DNA from: Pseudolabrys sp. Root1462
GTDB taxonomy: Bacteria; Pseudomonadota; Alphaproteobacteria; Rhizobiales; Xanthobacteraceae
Assembly (NCBI RefSeq): GCF_001426945.1
Contig: NZ_LMFS01000001.1
Coordinates: forward strand, 3,317,897-3,381,435
Direction of reading: 5' to 3'
DNA length: 63,539 bases
Shown here piece by piece: positions 26,275 through 35,242 of the stretch. The notes below the pieces were generated by a model that was not told the origin of the DNA, did not search any database, and saw only the letters and a list, made by a program, of their open reading frames with translations. The translations under genes were made by a program, and so were the position numbers. How positions within the stretch are numbered: the first letter of the stretch is position 1; each line of letters opens with the position of its first letter.

Positions 26275-26790
26275 TCAGGCCAGCACGTCGTGATCGACGT
26301 CGGCCGGCAGATCGGCGAACTGCTGGGGCACCAGATCGAGCGGTTCGTCGACCGGCGGCAGCGCCGCTGCCGCCTGGCCGTTGGTTTCGGCCGCGCTCGG
26401 CGCATCCACCGCCCGTTCCAGACGGCGCGACGAGCCCTCGAACACGACATTCGACTCGATGCTCAGCGACTTGTTGTAGACCTCGCCCTGCACCAGCGCA
26501 TCGCCCTGCAGCTTCACGGTGTTGGCGTAGAGCGTGCCCTTGAAGGTGCCCTGCACCACCGCATCGTGCGCGGTGACGGTGCCTTCGACGTAGGCGCCCT
26601 GGCCGATGATGAGATGGACGGCGCGGATATCGCCGAGCACGCGGCCAAAGATCTGCACCGCGCCGGCGCAGACCACGTTGCCGGTGACCAGCATGCCGGA
26701 ACCGAAGGTGGTGACGATATCGGGCTGCGCCCGGAGCGAGGAACCGAACCGCGGTTCGACGGCCGTGTTGTCCTTGGACATGAAACTCAT
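26275..26790 (-). CDS. bactofilin family polymer-forming protein
   Basis: About 171 residues. The central domain is a run of short repeats typical of the bactofilin beta-helix (MLVTGNVVCAGAVQIFGRVLGDIRAVHLIIGQGAYVEGTVTAHDAVVQGTFKGTLYANTVKLQGDALVQGEVYNKSLSIE), flanked by polar tails. Bactofilins form non-nucleotide filaments at the membrane that scaffold cell-wall or polar proteins. ATG 26790 (MSFMSKDN) has AGAGGGTG upstream; 26781 is the alternative. Confidence 0.92.
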   Translation of the reverse strand: MSFMSKDNTAVEPRFGSSLRAQPDIVTTFGSGMLVTGNVVCAGAVQIFGRVLGDIRAVHLIIGQGAYVEGTVTAHDAVVQGTFKGTLYANTVKLQGDALVQGEVYNKSLSIESNVVFEGSSRRLERAVDAPSAAETNGQAAAALPPVDEPLDLVPQQFADLPADVDHDVLA

Positions 26791-26975
26791 GTCGGCACCC
26801 TCTGCATCGGCCGCAACGGCACAGCCGGCGGCATGGTTATAATTGGCCTGCAAAAGGTACCCCGCGGCGCGGCGACCGCCAGCACAACCTCCATTAATGA
26901 CTAATTCGGCCGCGCATTAACTTAATGCGCCGCGTCAACTTGATTAATAACGGGCTGCACCGTTTAAATAGCGCC

Positions 26976-27224
26976 ATGCCAAACAGCGCGTTGCAGAAAC
27001 AAACATCGGCCGGCGCTTCGGTTCAGGACCAGGTCATCGAAGCCGCGGTCCGTCAGTTCATGCGGACGATGGATCACGCCGCGCGTCGCGAATTGGAAAA
27101 ACACATTCGCAAGGCGATCGCCGACGGCCGGGTCAAGGCCGGCGACAGCCTCACCACCGGCATGGGCGTTTCGAGCCGCGCGCTCGACCTCGATGTCACC
27201 GTGTACGGGAAGATCGAGCTCTAG
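26976..27224 (+). CDS. DUF6494 family protein
   Basis: An 82-residue cytoplasmic protein. QVIEAAVRQFMRTMDHAARRELEKHIRKAIADGRVKAGDSLTTGMGVSSRALDLDVTVYGKIEL has the recurring DUF6494 features: two helices, then a Leu-Asp-Leu-Asp-Val strand near the C-terminus. Function unknown. An upstream in-frame ATG at 26925 would add 17 residues; neither start has a strong ribosome site. Confidence 0.7.
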   Translation: MPNSALQKQTSAGASVQDQVIEAAVRQFMRTMDHAARRELEKHIRKAIADGRVKAGDSLTTGMGVSSRALDLDVTVYGKIEL

Positions 27225-27252
27225 AAGCGCTGCTGAATTCGTCACGGGCAAG

Positions 27253-27285
27253 AAAAAGAGCCGCCGACCCGAGGGACGGCGGCTC
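27253..27285 (-). terminator. intrinsic terminator of the NCS2-like permease gene
   Basis: GAGCCGCCG and CGGCGGCTC form a 9-bp stem. On the minus strand a TTTTTC tract follows, 23 bases beyond the permease stop. Confidence 0.8.
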
Positions 27286-27307
27286 AAGTTTGAGGCTTGC
27301 GGGAAAT

Positions 27308-28921
27308 CTATTCGGCCGGCACGGCGTTCGGCATGCCTTTGGCCGGCAAGGCGATGGTGGCCGGCTGCCGCGACAGCGCGAACAGGAAGCCGGAGACGAT
27401 CAGATAGGCCAGCGCCACCTGCGGCGTGACGCCGAAGCCGTGGCCGATACCGACCTGCTCGCCGTGCATGAAGCCGAAATAAGTCAGCACCGCGCCGGCC
27501 AGGGCAAAGCCGGCGGCGTTGGCAAATTTCTTCTCGATGACAAAGACGCCGATCGCGCCGAGCACCAGCCCGACCAGGATCGAGCCGCCGCCCATCAGCT
27601 CGAGGCCGTGCGCCAGCACGCCGTTCTGCGCCATCTTGCCGACGAACTCCGGGGCATGCTGCGCACCGAAATTCAGGCCGGCAGCGCCAAGCGCGCCTCC
27701 GAGCAGTGTCGTCGCCCAGGCGGCAAGATGCGGCGTCAGCGCCAGCGCAATGGCGGGCGCATGTTCGCGAGGCGTGGTCTGGAACGCCTGCGCGCAGATC
27801 AGCATGCCAATATACAAGAGGATCGGTGAGATCGCGACCACCGGGACGATCGCCAGCATCAGCGAGATGACGCCAAACCATGACAGCACGATCACCATCA
27901 GGCCCGTCGCCGCCGAATATCCGATGCGGCCGCCCATCGCCTTCCAGCCGGGATGGCCGATATAGACCGCGTTGATGAACGGATTGCCCATCAGGCAGCC
28001 GATGAGGCTGACGACGCCGTCGGCCGTCAGGACGCGCGTGGTCGGATAAGTATCGCCCGCGGCTTCCGCGCTTTCGACATTGTCCATCGCCTCGACCAGA
28101 TCGTAGATGCCGTAGGGGATCGCGGTGACGAGGATGACGCCGAGATACTGGAAGCCGGAGAACACGTGATCGACCGCCGGCAGCGGCACCGAGAAGCCGA
28201 AGTTGGCGAATGCGGCCTTGACGCCGGCGACGTTGACGCCGCCGACGTCGAGGCCAAACAAGGTCGAGCCCCAGGCGATCGCCATGCCGACACCAATGGC
28301 GACGAGGCCGGCGGGAATGCCGCGCGGATAGCGATAGCCGCCGAACCAGCTCACCAGGATGATGGCAAAGCATGTCAGCCCGATCACCGGCGTCATGAAC
28401 ATCTCCAGCGCCGGTCGCATGGCGATGAAGGCGATTGAGACACCCGCCAGCGTGCCGAGCAGCGCCGCGCGCGGCGTGACCTTGCGGATGATCGGCGCGA
28501 TGAAGCCGCCGATCATCAGGATGAAGCTCTGGAAGAACACCCAGACCAGGCCCGCCTCCCAGCCCTTGACGGGATCGCCGGTGGAAATCGCGATCGGCAG
28601 CATGATGACGAAAGTGACGATGAACATGTGCGGCACGGACACGCCCGAGGGCAGCGCGCAGACATCGGTGCGGCCAGTCTTCTTCGCCAGATTGTAGGCG
28701 AGGAACGCGTAATAGAGGGTCGACAGGCACATCATCAGGCCGAGCGCCGGCAGGATGCGGCCGAACACGATGGCGTCCGGCATCTTCAGGACGAAGCGCA
28801 ACAGGCCGGTGAGCACCAGCATGTTGACGAGGATATTGGTGCCGAAGCCGAAGAAGGCGTTCCAGTCGCCCGGCGTCCATAACGTTGGCAGTCCCGCAGC
28901 TTTGCCCGTTGTCTTGATCAT
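27308..28921 (-). CDS. NCS2/AzgA-like nucleobase-type permease
   Basis: A 537-residue protein with about 13-14 hydrophobic helices. The N-terminal WTPGDWNAFFGFGTNILVNMLVLTGLL and ALPSGVSVPHMFIVTFVIMLP, and the central GVNVAGVKAAFANFGFSVPLP, resemble the xanthine/uracil/AzgA superfamily. It starts 17 bases after the stop of an isochorismatase-fold amidohydrolase, so both are one operon. A nitrogen-rich heterocycle or ureide is the likely cargo. The family match is by pattern and length, not by search. Confidence 0.78.
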   Translation of the reverse strand: MIKTTGKAAGLPTLWTPGDWNAFFGFGTNILVNMLVLTGLLRFVLKMPDAIVFGRILPALGLMMCLSTLYYAFLAYNLAKKTGRTDVCALPSGVSVPHMFIVTFVIMLPIAISTGDPVKGWEAGLVWVFFQSFILMIGGFIAPIIRKVTPRAALLGTLAGVSIAFIAMRPALEMFMTPVIGLTCFAIILVSWFGGYRYPRGIPAGLVAIGVGMAIAWGSTLFGLDVGGVNVAGVKAAFANFGFSVPLPAVDHVFSGFQYLGVILVTAIPYGIYDLVEAMDNVESAEAAGDTYPTTRVLTADGVVSLIGCLMGNPFINAVYIGHPGWKAMGGRIGYSAATGLMVIVLSWFGVISLMLAIVPVVAISPILLYIGMLICAQAFQTTPREHAPAIALALTPHLAAWATTLLGGALGAAGLNFGAQHAPEFVGKMAQNGVLAHGLELMGGGSILVGLVLGAIGVFVIEKKFANAAGFALAGAVLTYFGFMHGEQVGIGHGFGVTPQVALAYLIVSGFLFALSRQPATIALPAKGMPNAVPAE

Positions 28922-28938
28922 GACCCTACCATCCCCTG

Positions 28939-29631
28939 TCAGATCGCTCGTAACGTCCGCCCCTCATTCGCCATCGCGGCGAGCAATTGCCGTGAACCCG
29001 TCACCCAACCGAAAATGCCGCCTTGAGCCTTGATCATGGCGAGGCCGGCTTCGTGGAATTCGGGAAAGTAGGACGCGCAGCAGTCCGCCAGCACGATGCA
29101 GCGGTAACCGCGGTCGTTGGCCTCGCGCACCGTGGTGTTGACGCAGACTTCGGTCGTGACGCCAGCCACCAGCAGGTTCTCGATGCCGCGATTGGCGAGG
29201 ATCAGGCCGAGATTGGTGGCGTAGAACGCGCCCTTGCCGGGCTTGTCGACCACCGGCTCGCCGGCGACGGGATAGAGTTCGTCGATGATGTCGTGGCCGG
29301 GCTCGCCCTGGATGAGAATGCGACCCATCGGGCCGGGATCGCCGATACGCTTCGACGGCGCGCCACGCTCGACCTTGGCCGGCGGCGCATCGTGCATGTC
29401 GGGGCTGTGACCCTCACGCGTATGAATGATGAGCATGCCGGCTCGGCGCGCGGCGGCGAGCACCGCCTGGCACGGCGCCACCGCGGCCTTGAGCAGCGAA
29501 ACGTCATTCCCGAGCGTCTCGCCGAAGCCACCGGGCTCCAGAAAATCGCGCTGCATGTCGATGATGATGAGCGCGGTGCGATGGAGATCGATCGCGATCG
29601 GCGCGGGTTCTGCGGCAATCTGAATGACCAA
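28939..29631 (-). CDS. isochorismatase-fold cysteine amidohydrolase, biuret-hydrolase-like
   Basis: A 230-residue cysteine hydrolase. The triad is Asp25 (IIIDMQRDF), Lys130 ([10 protein letters not shown]) and Cys163 ([20 protein letters not shown]), with spacing close to that of biuret hydrolase BiuH. Shared BiuH-like blocks are [20 protein letters not shown] and [13 protein letters not shown]. It probably hydrolyses a small amide or ureide; biuret is the specific guess. The start codon is TTG at 29629-29631, supported by GGAGGG nine bases upstream. It leads a two-gene operon with the permease. Confidence 0.82.
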   Translation of the reverse strand: MVIQIAAEPAPIAIDLHRTALIIIDMQRDFLEPGGFGETLGNDVSLLKAAVAPCQAVLAAARRAGMLIIHTREGHSPDMHDAPPAKVERGAPSKRIGDPGPMGRILIQGEPGHDIIDELYPVAGEPVVDKPGKGAFYATNLGLILANRGIENLLVAGVTTEVCVNTTVREANDRGYRCIVLADCCASYFPEFHEAGLAMIKAQGGIFGWVTGSRQLLAAMANEGRTLRAI

Positions 29632-29835
29632 GGGCTTTCCCTCCTTCGGGGAAAACGACGCCTTGGTCCGATCTCAGCAATTGGCGTGCCAGCCGGTACA
29701 CAATCGCATTGGATTGCCCGCCGATTGGTCAATCCCGGTGATTCATTACGAATACCATCGGCTTAACAAGCCACAGTGCCCTGCCGATAAAACAAGCAGC
29801 GGCTCAGCGCATCGTATAACTGCGGTGAGAAATTA

Positions 29836-29862
29836 GGCGACGGCGCGCAAAAGCGCGCCGCC
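29836..29862 (-). terminator. terminator-like hairpin after the RND pump gene
   Basis: GGCGCGC and GCGCGCC around an AAAA loop, extended by flanking pairs, are followed on the minus strand by TAATTTCTC. It lies just beyond the efflux pump stop. The rest of 29632-29880 shows no further gene. Confidence 0.6.
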
Positions 29863-29880
29863 TCCTGGGACCGTCTGGCG

Positions 29881-32800
29881 TTACTCCGCCGGCATGCCCT
29901 GCCTGGCCAGCCGCCGCGCGGCGCGGCGATCGCGCCAGCGGTCGCGCCAATCGGCGAGATTGGCGATGCCCATCAGCGCCGCCGGGGTCACGATCAGCGT
30001 CAGCACAGTGGCAAAGCCAAGGCCGAACACGATCGCGGTCGACAGGCTGATCCACCACTGCGTCGCCGGCGCGCCATGCGTCACCTCGCGCTGGAGGAAG
30101 TCGAGATTGATGCCGAAGGCAATCGGCAGCACGCCGAGAATGGCGGTCACCGCGGTCAACACCACCGGGCGCGCGCGCTCGCGGCAGGTCTCGAGGATCG
30201 CCTCGTAGGCGCCCTGCCCTTCGCGTCGCAGCCGGTCATAGGTGTCGATCAGCACGATGTTGTTGTTCACGATGACACCGGCATTGGCGATGATGCCGAT
30301 GCCCGTCATCACCACCCCGAAGGGCTGGCCCATGATCATCAGGCCGAGCAGCACGCCGATGGTCGACAGCAGCACGGCCGACAGCACCAGGCCGACCGAG
30401 ATGAAGCGGTTGAACTGCGCCAACAGGATCGCGAAGATCAGGAACAGCGCGGTGCCGAAAGCCTTGCCGAGGAAGGCGCCGGCCTTGTCGCGCTCCTCGT
30501 CCTCGCCCTTGAGCTTGAAGGTGACGCCGCTGCCCAGATCCATCTTGGCGAGCTGCTCGGTAATCTCCTTCTGCACCACCGCGTTCTGTACGCCGTCGGC
30601 GATGTTCGACGACACCGTCATTACGCGGCTTGCATTGACGCGGTTGATATAGCCGACGCGCTGCGCCGGCTCGCGCTGCACGAAGTTGCCGATCGGCACG
30701 TAGCCGGCCTGCGTCTGCACGCGCAGTTCGTCGATCGTGTCGAGGCTGCGGCGGTCTTCCGGGAAGCGGACGATGATGTCCACCGCCTTGTCGTTGTCGG
30801 ACGGGCGATATTCGGTGACCTTGACGCCGTTGGTGACGAGCTGCACGGCGTTGCCGACCGAGCCGAGGCCGGCGCCATATTTGGCGGCTTCGGTCTTGTC
30901 GACCTTGATCTTCCAATCGATGCCGGGCAACGGCAGGCCGTCGTCGAGATCGCGGACTTCGGGCATGGTCGAAAGCGCGGCCGCGACCTTCTTGGCCGCC
31001 GCGGGCAGCTTGTCCGGATCGAGCGCCGCCAGTTGCACCTGGATCGGCTTGCCGGTCGGCGGCCCGGCGCGCGGCGCCGTCACCTCGACCAGAACCCCCG
31101 GAATGCTCCGCGTCTGATCGCGGATTTGATCCATGATCTTGTGCGCGGGCAGACGCTTCTGCCAGTCGGCGAACTCGTACTGGATGACGCCGATCGTATC
31201 TTCGGTGAGTTCGTTCGAGCCCTGCGGCTGTTCACCGACGCGGGTGTAGACCGTCTTGAGACCATCGGTCGCCAGCACGACCTTTTCGACCTGGCGAAGG
31301 ATGCCGTCCTTCTCGTCAAGCGACAGGTTGCCGCGAGCATGGACGATCACCTGCCCGTAATCCGGCTCCACACTGGGAAAGAACTCGACGCCGTTGCCGA
31401 GCTTGCCATAGGTGAAGATCACCGCCACGAGAAGACCGACGGCAAGGCTCAGGATCAGCCCCGGGCGATGCAGCGCGAACCGCACTGTCCGCATGTAGAA
31501 GCCGCGGTCCGAGGCGCGTTCGTCGTGCGGCACCGGCGCGGCGCGGCCGAGCAGCGCGCCCAAGGTCGGCGTGAAGAACAAAGCCACCGCGAGCGATGCC
31601 GACAAGGTCGCGATCAGCGTAATCGGCATGTACTTCATGAACTGGCCGACGATGCCGGGCCAGAACAGCAGCGGCGAGAAGGCGGCGACGCGTGTCGCCG
31701 TCGCCGCGATCACGGGGCCGGCCATGCGCGAGGCGGCCTGTTTGTAGGCTTCCCGCGCCGGCACGCCTTCGGCCATGCGACGTTCGGCGAATTCGGAGAC
31801 GATGATGGCATCGTCGACCAGCATGCCGACCGCGAGAATGAGCGAGAACAGCACCACGATGTTGACCGTGAGCCCGGCCAGTTGCAGGCCGAGCACGCCG
31901 GCGAGGAAGGACGCGGGAATGGCGATGCCGATGAACAGCGAGGCGCGGAAGCCGAGCGCGAACAGGATGATGACGGCGACCAGCAACACGCCGGTGGCGA
32001 CCGAGTTCTGCAGATCCGCCAGCATCTGGCGGATCAGCTTGGACTTGTCCTGCGTATAGCCGACCTCGACGCCCTGCGGCCAGGTCTGCTTCATGCGCTC
32101 GACCTGTTTCTTCACCGCATCGACGGTTTCGATCAGGTTGGCCCCGGTTCGCTTCGACACTTCGATGGTCATCGCCGGACGGCCGTTGACCCGCGTGATC
32201 GAGGTCGCGTCCTTGAAGGTCGGCCGCACGGTGGCGACGTCGCCGAGCGACACCGACGCGCCCGCGGTCGACGCGATTGGGATATTGAGCATGTCCTGCG
32301 GCCGCTCGATCAGACCGGGTACCTTGACCGCGAAGCGGCCGGTCGCGCTCTCCAGCGCGCCGGCGGCGATCAGGCTGTTGGACTGCTGCGTCACCTGGAT
32401 GAGCTGGTCGAGCGAAATGCCGTAGCTCTTCATCAGCATCGGCTCGGCGACGACCTCGACGGCTTCGTCGCGGGCGCCGCGCAGTTCGGCCTTGAGCACG
32501 CCGGGCTGCTGCTCGATCTGGTTCTTGGCCTCGCGCGCAATGTGCAGCATGGTGCGCTCCGGCACGTTGCCGGCCAGCGTCACCACCAGCACCGGGTAAA
32601 GCGACAGGTTGACCTCCTGCACCGAAGGCTCATCCGCGTCCTTGGGCAAGTCGTGCTTGGCCTGATCGACCTTGGCGCGGACATCGGCCAGCGCGGCGTC
32701 TGAATTGAAGCCCGCCTCGAACTCGAGCAGCACGTAACCGCCGCCCTCATAGCCGGTGGCGCGCATTTCCTTCACGTTCGACACCGACTTGAGCTGGGTC

Positions 32801-33006
32801 TCGACCGGGCGGATGAGCAGGCGCTCGGCGTCCTCGGGGCTGATGCCACGCTGGGTCAGTTGCACATAGATGATCGGCACCTTGACGTCGGGCTCGGCCT
32901 CCTTCGGGATCGTGACATAGGCGATCAGGCCCGCGACCAGCAGGAAGGCCAGTGTGGCCAGCGTCAGCCGCGCATGCGAGATGGCGTAGTTGATGAAGCC
33001 GCTCAT
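29881..33006 (-). CDS. RND efflux inner-membrane transporter
   Basis: A 1041-residue AcrB/HAE1-type pump. It has the N-terminal helix, two large periplasmic loops and two blocks of membrane helices. Motifs include NIVVLFSLILAVGMLVDDAIIVSEFAERRM (with the proton-relay Asp pair of TM4), AGPVIAATATRVAAFSPLLFWPG and a C-terminal TGIGIIANAGVIVNNNIVLIDTYDRLR. With the adaptor upstream and an outer-membrane TolC protein encoded elsewhere it would expel drugs or metabolites by proton motive force. Third gene of a TetR-MFP-RND operon; a palindromic repeat lies between it and the adaptor. Confidence 0.95.
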   Translation of the reverse strand: MSGFINYAISHARLTLATLAFLLVAGLIAYVTIPKEAEPDVKVPIIYVQLTQRGISPEDAERLLIRPVETQLKSVSNVKEMRATGYEGGGYVLLEFEAGFNSDAALADVRAKVDQAKHDLPKDADEPSVQEVNLSLYPVLVVTLAGNVPERTMLHIAREAKNQIEQQPGVLKAELRGARDEAVEVVAEPMLMKSYGISLDQLIQVTQQSNSLIAAGALESATGRFAVKVPGLIERPQDMLNIPIASTAGASVSLGDVATVRPTFKDATSITRVNGRPAMTIEVSKRTGANLIETVDAVKKQVERMKQTWPQGVEVGYTQDKSKLIRQMLADLQNSVATGVLLVAVIILFALGFRASLFIGIAIPASFLAGVLGLQLAGLTVNIVVLFSLILAVGMLVDDAIIVSEFAERRMAEGVPAREAYKQAASRMAGPVIAATATRVAAFSPLLFWPGIVGQFMKYMPITLIATLSASLAVALFFTPTLGALLGRAAPVPHDERASDRGFYMRTVRFALHRPGLILSLAVGLLVAVIFTYGKLGNGVEFFPSVEPDYGQVIVHARGNLSLDEKDGILRQVEKVVLATDGLKTVYTRVGEQPQGSNELTEDTIGVIQYEFADWQKRLPAHKIMDQIRDQTRSIPGVLVEVTAPRAGPPTGKPIQVQLAALDPDKLPAAAKKVAAALSTMPEVRDLDDGLPLPGIDWKIKVDKTEAAKYGAGLGSVGNAVQLVTNGVKVTEYRPSDNDKAVDIIVRFPEDRRSLDTIDELRVQTQAGYVPIGNFVQREPAQRVGYINRVNASRVMTVSSNIADGVQNAVVQKEITEQLAKMDLGSGVTFKLKGEDEERDKAGAFLGKAFGTALFLIFAILLAQFNRFISVGLVLSAVLLSTIGVLLGLMIMGQPFGVVMTGIGIIANAGVIVNNNIVLIDTYDRLRREGQGAYEAILETCRERARPVVLTAVTAILGVLPIAFGINLDFLQREVTHGAPATQWWISLSTAIVFGLGFATVLTLIVTPAALMGIANLADWRDRWRDRRAARRLARQGMPAE

Positions 33007-33026
33007 TTTGACAGTCGCCTTGTCAT

Positions 33027-33122
33027 CTCCCGCTCACCCCCACGCAAGCGGGGGGTCCAGAAAGCGGCATGTTCCGTCCACTGTTTCAAAGACTGGGTCC
33101 CCGCCTTCGGCGGGGACGAGCG
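33027..33122. repeat. palindromic intergenic repeat inside the efflux operon
   Basis: CTCACCCCCACGCAAGCGGG with GGGTCCAGA, and CTGGGTCCCCGCCTTCGGCG with GGGACGAGCGG, form two hairpin arms. It is the same kind of repeat as at 8653-8731 and lies between the adaptor and pump genes. Confidence 0.6.
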
Positions 33123-33149
33123 GAGTCAACGGCTCCGCCCCAGCACCAC

Positions 33150-34247
33150 TTACTTCGCTGCCGTCGCGTTCGGCTCGTCGACCGCTTCGACGACCTGCCC
33201 ATCGCGCACGAAATCCTGGCCGCGCACGATGACGCGCGCGCCATCTTGCAGGCCCGACAGCCACATCGTGTCCTGCAGATCCTCGACGATCTTCACCGGC
33301 ACGAACTGCACCTTGGACTGCGCGTCGGCTACGCGCACGCCGATATCGCCCGCCGAGGAGATCGTCAGCGCCGACCGCGGCACGCGGGCCGCCTGCACCG
33401 CCTGCAGCGAGACCACTACTTCGGCCGTGATGCCGTCGGGAATCTTGCCGTCGGCATTGCTCATCTCGACTTCGACGCGATAGGTGCGCGTCGTCGCGCT
33501 CGCCGACTTCGAGACGTAGCGCACCCGACCTTGCACGGTCTGGCCGGTAATCAGCTTGACCGCGGCCGTTTCGCCGACCTTGACGCCGGCGAGCTTGCGC
33601 TCTGACACCTCGACCACCGCGAGCATCGGATCGAGCGCCACCAGCGTGGCGATTTCCTTGCCAGCCATCGAGAACGCGGCGCCGCCGACTTCCGCAGGCA
33701 CGTCGGTGATGACGCCAGCCCAAGGCGCGCGCACGACGCTGCGCTCAAGCTCGGCTTTCGCAGCGCTGAGCGAAGCTTCGGCCGCCTTATATTGCGACTC
33801 GAGGTTGACCATATCGAGCTTGGGCAGCGCGCCGCTCTGGATCAGTGTACGCTTGGCGTCGAGCTCGGCCCGGCGTTGTTCGACCAGCGCCTCGGCCTGC
33901 GCCAATTGCGCCTTGCGCGCATCGTCGGACAGCACGGCGACGATGTCGTCTTTCTCGACGTGCTGGCCGCGCTTCACGCGCAGTTCGGTCAGCGTACCGC
34001 CGGTGCGCGCGGTGATCGTCACCTTGTGATCGGCTTCGGTGCGTCCGGACAGAGTCAGCGTCGGCGAGTGCTGCGCCGCCAGAGCCGGCATCACCGAGAC
34101 GCGAAACGCCGGCTGCTGCTTGGCCTCGCCGGGACGGACGGCGGCTTCGCCCTCTGCGCTGTCGTGCGGCAGAAGGTGTCCCGACGCGATCCAGAGCACG
34201 GCGGCGATAACAACACCGACGGCAGTTATGCGGCTTGCCTTCATCAT
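33150..34247 (-). CDS. RND efflux periplasmic adaptor (MFP)
   Basis: A 365-residue adaptor with one N-terminal membrane anchor (about 8-25). A split lipoyl domain (TARTGGTLTELRVKRGQHVEKDDIVAVL ... VRAPWAGVITDVPAEVGG) flanks a coiled-coil hairpin, followed by a beta-barrel and the C-terminal domain. It bridges the inner-membrane pump and the outer-membrane channel. Its ATG overlaps the TetR stop (ATGA), so the two are translationally coupled. Confidence 0.93.
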   Translation of the reverse strand: MMKASRITAVGVVIAAVLWIASGHLLPHDSAEGEAAVRPGEAKQQPAFRVSVMPALAAQHSPTLTLSGRTEADHKVTITARTGGTLTELRVKRGQHVEKDDIVAVLSDDARKAQLAQAEALVEQRRAELDAKRTLIQSGALPKLDMVNLESQYKAAEASLSAAKAELERSVVRAPWAGVITDVPAEVGGAAFSMAGKEIATLVALDPMLAVVEVSERKLAGVKVGETAAVKLITGQTVQGRVRYVSKSASATTRTYRVEVEMSNADGKIPDGITAEVVVSLQAVQAARVPRSALTISSAGDIGVRVADAQSKVQFVPVKIVEDLQDTMWLSGLQDGARVIVRGQDFVRDGQVVEAVDEPNATAAK

Positions 34248-34870
34248 GATTTCGCCCCGTCACTGCCGGCGTCCTTCTTCGGAGCAGCCAACAGACCATG
34301 CACCATGTTGAGAATGAGCGGCAGCGACTCTTCGGCGCTGAACTTCGGATCGACCGACCGACGCCAAGACATGCCGTCGCCGATCGCCATCAGCAGGCCG
34401 GCGACGGCCTGCGGATCGAGGTCGGCACGGATCTCGTTCCGCTCCGCCGCGCGCTGAAGCAGCGCCGCCATACGCTCACGAATGTCGTTTTCGATGGTCT
34501 GATACAACTGGCGGATATCCGGATGGCGGCGGCTCTCCGCCATGATCTCCGCGCAGATGCTGACCTCATCGTCGGTCCGATCGACGAGGTGATAGCGGGC
34601 GAGACCCGCGAGCGCCTCGAAGAAGTCCGGCGCCTCTTGAACATGATTGAAGCTGTCGACCGCATCGGCCCGGTTGCGTTCGCAGATACCGGCAATCAGC
34701 GCCTCCTTCGACGGGAAGTAGCGATAGAGATTGCCCGGGCTCATCCCGGCTTCGGTACAGATGTCTTGCATCGAGGCGCGGTGGAAGCCGGCGCGTGCGA
34801 AGCAACGTTCGGCCGCATCCAGAATCTCGGCGCGACGATCGGACTGCCGCTGCAGGTTTGGGTGTCGCAT
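34244..34870 (-). CDS. TetR/AcrR family repressor of the efflux operon
   Basis: A 208-residue regulator. The N-terminal helix-turn-helix is ILDAAERCFARAGFHRASMQDICTEAGMSPGNLYRYFPSKEALIAGICE, with a ligand-binding C-terminal half ending in SLPLILNMVHGLL. It is first in the TetR-MFP-RND operon and is therefore likely autoregulatory. A near-perfect 20-bp palindrome sits in its promoter. ATG 34870 is the natural family start; the frame runs further upstream through the promoter region without family likeness. Confidence 0.92.
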   Translation of the reverse strand: MRHPNLQRQSDRRAEILDAAERCFARAGFHRASMQDICTEAGMSPGNLYRYFPSKEALIAGICERNRADAVDSFNHVQEAPDFFEALAGLARYHLVDRTDDEVSICAEIMAESRRHPDIRQLYQTIENDIRERMAALLQRAAERNEIRADLDPQAVAGLLMAIGDGMSWRRSVDPKFSAEESLPLILNMVHGLLAAPKKDAGSDGAKS

Positions 34871-34977
34871 GACTTTTTCCAGCCGGTCTGGTCGTCCGGA
34901 TGGCTTTCCTGTCCGGATACGGCTCCTGACGGAGCGAACATCGGCGAAAGCGTGCGGCCGCCGAAGGCGACGATAAT

Positions 34978-35023
34978 GAGAATGAACGTTCACTCTATAA
35001 TTCGGTAGCGGCGCACCTGTCAA
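34978..35023 (-). promoter_or_regulatory. efflux operon promoter with TetR operator
   Basis: On the minus strand TTGACA (35018-35023), a 17-base spacer and TTATAG (34995-35000) form a vegetative promoter. A 20-bp palindrome (34978-34997), with the perfect core TGAACGTTCA (34983-34992), overlaps the -10 and likely start point. This is where a TetR-type repressor would block transcription. Confidence 0.65.
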
Positions 35024-35097
35024 TTGAGATTTGAGCGAACTCGCGTGGCCGGCGGCCAGAGTTGACCGCTTCCCGCGCGGGCCATACTTTCCGCACG

Positions 35098-35150
35098 ATG
35101 GGGATGGGGTCCCCCGATAACCGCCGGAATGGCTGATGACTCCTGCCGGA
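35098..35150 (+). ncRNA. fluoride riboswitch (crcB motif) aptamer
   Basis: The sequence contains the diagnostic GGGGATGG...TCCCCC stem with the invariant GATGG, then ATAACCGCC, then GGCTGATGACTCCTGCC. These match the crcB motif core (GAUGG, UAA, and the pairing of the first loop with the CUCCU segment). It lies upstream of a crcB fluoride channel gene, as expected. Fluoride binding would favour the antiterminated mRNA. Confidence 0.9.
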
Positions 35151-35194
35151 TGCAAAACGCGTGACCGCAACGGTCCCGCGGATGGCAGGAATCC

Positions 35195-35216
35195 AACCGT
35201 TTCAGGCGGTTTTTTG
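35195..35216 (+). terminator. riboswitch-controlled intrinsic terminator
   Basis: AACCG and CGGTT flank TTTCAGG and are followed by a run of T, between the aptamer and the crcB start. This is the likely expression platform of the fluoride switch. A second small stem (CCGC...GCGG, 35167-35181) lies between it and the aptamer. Confidence 0.6.
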
Positions 35217-35242
35217 CGCCTGAACCTGAACAGGTGACTTAC

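Noticed and set aside
30076-32703. An 875-codon open frame antisense to the RND pump gene
   Set aside because: It has the His/Asp/Arg-rich composition of a shadow frame in GC-rich DNA and covers a clear RND transporter.
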